Below, in pieces: positions 60,644-64,000 of a stretch of DNA of 64,000 bases. Numbering within the stretch: position 1 is the first letter of the stretch; each line of letters starts with the position of its first letter. This stretch comes from Thermomicrobiaceae bacterium (GTDB lineage: Bacteria; Chloroflexota; Chloroflexia; Thermomicrobiales; Thermomicrobiaceae), in assembly GCA_014874455.1 (NCBI GenBank), contig JADBJL010000001.1, forward strand, positions 1-64,000, written 5' to 3'. The notes under the pieces are model-generated. The model did not search any database and was not told where the DNA came from. It saw only the letters and a list, made by a program, of their open reading frames with translations. A program made the position numbers and the translations under genes.

Positions 60644-62317
60644 CTAGCCGGTCTCTTTCGGCCAGATAGGCACCTTCATCCGGTGCGCCCGGGCGTGCTG
60701 TACCGCTCGCTCGTAGCCAGCGTCGACGTGGCGAAGCACCCCGATCGCGGGGTCGTTCGTCAGCACCCGCTCCAGCCGGTCTGCGGCTTGGGGCGTGCCA
60801 TCGGCGACGATGACCATACCGGCATGGATCGAGAGCCCGATGCCGACACCGCCGCCGTGATGCACGGCGACCCAGGTGGCCCCCGAGGCGGTGTTCAACA
60901 GCGCGTTCAGGATCGGCCAGTCAGCGACCGCGTCGGAACCGTCGCGCATCCCCTCCGTCTCCCGATAGGGCGAGGCCACCGAACCGGCGTCCAGATGGTC
61001 ACGTCCGATCACGATCGGTGCCTTGACCTTGCCGGCACGGACGAGCTCGTTGAAACGCAGGCCAGCCAGATGGCGCTCACCGTGGCCCAACCAGCAGATA
61101 CGGGCCGGCAGCCCCTGGAACTTAACGCGGTCTTCGGCCATCGAGAGCCAGCGGCGCAGCGACTCGTTCTCTGGGAACAGCTCTATCAGTGCCCGGTCGG
61201 TGACCAGGATATCTTCCGGATCGCCGGAGAGCGCGACCCAGCGGAAGGGGCCCTTCCCTTCGCAGAACAGCGGGCGGATGTACGCCGGAACGAACCCGGG
61301 GTAAGCGAAGGCGTCCTCGACCCCGGCCAGGTAGGCTTGCCCGCGCAGGTTGTTGCCGTAGTCGAACACCACCGCGCCGGCCCGCTGGAACGCGAGCATC
61401 GCGCGCACGTGCTCGGCCATTGCCCAGCGCGCGCGCTTGACGTACGTCTCCGGATCCCGCTGGCGCAGCAGCCGGGCGTCCTCCAGCGTCATCTCGGGCA
61501 CGACGTACCCGTCGAGCGGGTCGTGCGCCGCCGTCTGGTCGGTGACAACGTCCGGCTGGAAGCCCCGCTTGACCAACTCGGGCAGCACCTCGGCCGCATT
61601 GCCCAGCAGGCCGATCGAACGCGCCTCCTGGCGACGCGCGTAGTCGCGGGCGCGTGCCAGCGCCTCGTCGAGCGAGGCCGTCGCCTCGTCGAGATAGCCG
61701 GTCTCCAGCCGCCGCTGGATCCGTTCGGGATCGACCTCGACGACCAGGCAGACGCCACCGTTCATCGTGACGGCGAGAGGCTGGGCACCACCCATCCCGC
61801 CCAAGCCGGCAGTGAGGACGATCTTCCCCGACAGGGAACCGCCGAAGTGCTGGCGGGCCACTTCCGCGAACGTCTCGTACGTGCCTTGCAGGATGCCCTG
61901 AGTGCCGATATAGATCCAGGAACCGGCAGTCATCTGCCCGTACATCGTCAGGCCGAGCCCCTCGAGCCGCCAGAACTCTTCCCAGGTTGCCCACTTCGGC
62001 ACGAGGAGCGCGTTCGCGATCAGCACGCGCGGTGCGTCGGGAAACGTGCGCACGATGCCCACCGGCTTCCCCGATTGCACGAGCAGCGTCTCGTCGTTCT
62101 CGAGCTCGCGGAGGCACCGCACCAGGGCATCGAACGCTTCCCAGTTGCGTGCCGCCTTGCCCGTCCCGCCGTAGACGATCAGTTCCTCAGGGCGCTCGGC
62201 CACCTCGGGGTCGAGGTTGTTCATCAGCATCCGTAGAGCTGCTTCCTGCCCCCACCCTTTGCAGGAGAGCGTCGAGCCGCGGGGGGCACGGATCAGTCGA
62301 GGTTGTGCGGTGCTCAT
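60644..62317 (-). CDS. hutU: urocanate hydratase
   Basis: 557-aa NAD+-dependent urocanase, second step of histidine breakdown (urocanate to imidazolone propionate). Motifs: [94 protein letters not shown] and [20 protein letters not shown], the last near the conserved active-site region. ATG at 62317 has AAAGGAG upstream; an earlier GTG is inside that site. It follows hutH by 59 bases. hutI, hutF and hutG are not in the window. Confidence 0.95.
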   Translation of the reverse strand: MSTAQPRLIRAPRGSTLSCKGWGQEAALRMLMNNLDPEVAERPEELIVYGGTGKAARNWEAFDALVRCLRELENDETLLVQSGKPVGIVRTFPDAPRVLIANALLVPKWATWEEFWRLEGLGLTMYGQMTAGSWIYIGTQGILQGTYETFAEVARQHFGGSLSGKIVLTAGLGGMGGAQPLAVTMNGGVCLVVEVDPERIQRRLETGYLDEATASLDEALARARDYARRQEARSIGLLGNAAEVLPELVKRGFQPDVVTDQTAAHDPLDGYVVPEMTLEDARLLRQRDPETYVKRARWAMAEHVRAMLAFQRAGAVVFDYGNNLRGQAYLAGVEDAFAYPGFVPAYIRPLFCEGKGPFRWVALSGDPEDILVTDRALIELFPENESLRRWLSMAEDRVKFQGLPARICWLGHGERHLAGLRFNELVRAGKVKAPIVIGRDHLDAGSVASPYRETEGMRDGSDAVADWPILNALLNTASGATWVAVHHGGGVGIGLSIHAGMVIVADGTPQAADRLERVLTNDPAIGVLRHVDAGYERAVQHARAHRMKVPIWPKETG

Positions 62318-62376
62318 CGCTGCCACTCCTTTCTCGCCGCGTGGTCGCGGTGCGCGGTTAGAGTTCCTTGCTCAAC

Positions 62377-63948
62377 TCAACCCTCCGATGTCTCCACCAC
62401 CATCCCACCCTCGCGCAGCAGCGCCAGCAGGGTCGAGATGTCGTCCGCGACGACATGGTCATCCCGTTCGCGAAAGGGCACGCGCTCGCGGATACGCTCG
62501 TAGAGCGCCCGCAGCGGGCTGCCGGGGGGAGGCACGCGCCCGGCGAGGTCGCAGGCCTGCGCGGCGCAGAGTGCCTCGACGGCGACGATCGTCTCGACGT
62601 TCTCCACCACCTTGCGGAAGGCCCGTGCCGCCGTCGCTCCCATGCTGTTGTAGTCCTCCACGTTCGCCGAGGTCGGGATCGAGTCGACGCTGCTGGGATG
62701 AGCGAGCACGCGGTTCTCGGCAACTAGCGATGCGGCCAGGTAGTGCGCGATCATGGTGCCGCTGTTGAGGCCCGGCTCGGCTACGAGAAAGGGAGGCAGA
62801 CCGTAGTCCTCAGCATCGACGAGCAGGGCGACTCGGCGCTCCACCATCGCGCCCAGCGAGGCGATCGCAATCTTGGTGGCGTCACAGCCCAGTGCCAGCG
62901 GGTGTCCATGGAAGTTGCCACCCGACAGCACCACCGCGTCACCAATCGCATCCCCGGTGAAGACCAGGGGATTGTCGGTCGCGGAGTTCACTTCGATCTC
63001 GAGCGTCGTACGGAGCGGCACGAGGGCGTCGTGGACGGCCCCGTAGACCTGCGGGACGCAGCGGATCGAGTAGGGATCCTGCACGCGCCCGCCAGACCTC
63101 GGCTGCTCCGGCACCGGTTCGAGCAGCGTCCGGACACGCTCCGCGACTCGCCGCTGGCCAGGATGCGGGCGAACCGCGTGCAGGCGCGGATCGAAGGGCG
63201 AACGCCGGGCTGCTAGAGCGCAGGCTGACAGCGCCGCCACGGCGATCGCGGAGTCGAGCAGCCGCTCGGCGTCGAGCAGTGCCAACGTGGCGAGGGCGGC
63301 CGTTATCTGCGTGCCGTTGATGAGCGCAACCGCCTCTTTGGGCTCCAGTTCGAGCGGCTGGATCCCTCGCATTTCGAGTGCCCGGGCTGCCGGAACGATC
63401 GTCCCGTCCAGCTCGACCTGCCCCAGGCCGACCAGCGGCAGGGCCAGATGGGCGAGCGGTGCGAGGTCACCACTCGCACCCAGCGAGCCCTGGCTCGGAA
63501 CAACTGGATGGATGCGGGCGTTCAGCAGCGCAAGGAGCGTCTCGATCACGACCGGACGGACGCCGGAGTGGCCGGTGGCCAGGGCATTGGCGCGGAGCAG
63601 CAGCGCGGCGCGGACGACCTCCGAAGGCAACGGCTCGCCAGCACCGGCTGCATGGCTGCGGAGCACGTTGAGCTGGAGGTCGCGTACCTGCTCGCGAGAA
63701 AGCAGCCGATCGGACAGCGAGCCGACGCCCGTCGTCACCCCGTACACCGGCTGACCGGATTGGGCCATACGCGCGACCGCCGCGCTCGAGGCTTCGACAC
63801 GGCCCCGCGCAGCGTCGCTCAGACGCGCTGGCGTCCCGTACCGGGCAGCTCGCACCACATCCTCCAGCCGCAGGCTCGCCCCATCCACGAGGACGACTCC
63901 CGGTACCGACGAAGCCTGGTAACCAGGCTTCGATTCTGCTTTCGGCAT
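62377..63948 (-). CDS. hutH: histidine ammonia-lyase
   Basis: 523-aa MIO-dependent lyase converting histidine to urocanate and ammonia. The MIO prosthetic group forms from A158-S159-G160 in SQGSLGASGDLAPLAHLA. Other family motifs: VYGVTTGVGSLSDRLLS, LQLNVLRSHAAGAGEPLP, QDPYSIRCVPQVYGAVHDAL, EVNSATDNPLVF and SGGNFHGHPLALGCDATKIA. ATG 63948 is chosen because two GGAG sites lie upstream; an ATG eight codons earlier is inside the same purine-rich run. It is the first visible gene of the hutH-hutU pair; its promoter lies in the last 52 bases or beyond the window. Confidence 0.96.
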   Translation of the reverse strand: MPKAESKPGYQASSVPGVVLVDGASLRLEDVVRAARYGTPARLSDAARGRVEASSAAVARMAQSGQPVYGVTTGVGSLSDRLLSREQVRDLQLNVLRSHAAGAGEPLPSEVVRAALLLRANALATGHSGVRPVVIETLLALLNARIHPVVPSQGSLGASGDLAPLAHLALPLVGLGQVELDGTIVPAARALEMRGIQPLELEPKEAVALINGTQITAALATLALLDAERLLDSAIAVAALSACALAARRSPFDPRLHAVRPHPGQRRVAERVRTLLEPVPEQPRSGGRVQDPYSIRCVPQVYGAVHDALVPLRTTLEIEVNSATDNPLVFTGDAIGDAVVLSGGNFHGHPLALGCDATKIAIASLGAMVERRVALLVDAEDYGLPPFLVAEPGLNSGTMIAHYLAASLVAENRVLAHPSSVDSIPTSANVEDYNSMGATAARAFRKVVENVETIVAVEALCAAQACDLAGRVPPPGSPLRALYERIRERVPFRERDDHVVADDISTLLALLREGGMVVETSEG

Positions 63949-64000
63949 GCTTCTCCGCTCCATCTCTGCCATCCAGGCTGTCGACCCTCGGCACGTTGTT

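Noticed and set aside
60683-62236. 517-aa open frame antisense to hutU
   Set aside because: Shadow of hutU; composition is not protein-like and the opposite strand encodes all urocanase motifs.

Overview
The window is GC-rich, gene-dense bacterial chromosome, mostly in short operons with good Shine-Dalgarno sites and many ATGA stop/start overlaps. It carries housekeeping genes throughout: dnaA, ftsH, rplY, tilS-hpt, sucCD, an oxidative pentose phosphate operon and two tRNAs. I see no phage, plasmid or insertion-sequence genes. The gene set (tal-pgi fusion with opcA and zwf, FixABC, a DUF385 deazaflavin-type oxidoreductase, CpXC and DUF1385 proteins) suggests a Chloroflexota bacterium, most likely a Thermomicrobia-like thermophile. 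That assignment is an inference from gene content and style, not from a database match.

Layout. 1-3.6 kb: the 5' end of argH behind a DUF1385 membrane protein, then gcvPB and a ferritin-like gene. 3.6-6.1 kb: a translin-family gene cotranscribed with a 590-aa uncharacterised protein that has a nucleoside-phosphorylase-like C-terminus. 6.5-10.1 kb: a creatininase-family gene, ftsH with a strong hairpin after it, a small gene and tRNA-Ala(CGC). 10.4-13.1 kb: a marR-MFS-DUF1232 operon. 13.5-18.3 kb: dnaA without dnaN, facing a large FAD/Fe-S oxidoreductase. 18.7-21.4 kb: tetR and an MFS exporter diverging from a region with paired repeats, then a second marR. 21.7-25.5 kb: rplY, small zinc-binding and membrane proteins, a TrmO-like/FmdE-like fusion and a frame-disturbed membrane gene. 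25.5-28.9 kb: a DUF420, phosphonoacetate-hydrolase-like, ABC transporter operon. 29.0-37.6 kb: tal-pgi, gnd, zwf, opcA, pgl and a malate/lactate-dehydrogenase-family gene. 37.7-38.8 kb: a DUF385 gene with tandem repeats upstream, and a three-repeat type I-E-like CRISPR array with no cas genes. 38.8-41.0 kb: a CAU-anticodon tRNA followed by a tilS-hpt fusion. 41-49 kb: an acyl-CoA dehydrogenase, enoyl-CoA hydratase, EtfB, EtfA, FixC operon trailed by two membrane-protein genes. 49.4-56.1 kb: a duplicated helical protein, a lipoprotein, zinc-ribbon proteins, a class III aminotransferase, a D-cysteine desulfhydrase-like enzyme and an MmgE/PrpD protein. 56.6-64 kb: a HEAT-like protein, class II aldolase, sucCD, hutU and hutH.

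How the genes work together. Two blocks are metabolically coherent. The pentose phosphate operon carries glucose-6-phosphate through zwf/opcA, pgl and gnd, with transaldolase and phosphoglucose isomerase fused in one chain. The 43.7-49.1 kb operon oxidises acyl-CoAs and passes electrons through EtfAB to the quinone pool via FixC. hutH, hutU and sucCD serve amino acid catabolism and the TCA cycle.

The most unusual items are the orphan CRISPR mini-array (exact 61-bp period), the translin/phosphorylase-like pair, the TrmO-FmdE fusion, tilS-hpt beside a tRNA(CAU), and a membrane gene with two apparently compensating frameshifts. All calls come from reading the sequence and recalling families. No search was run.
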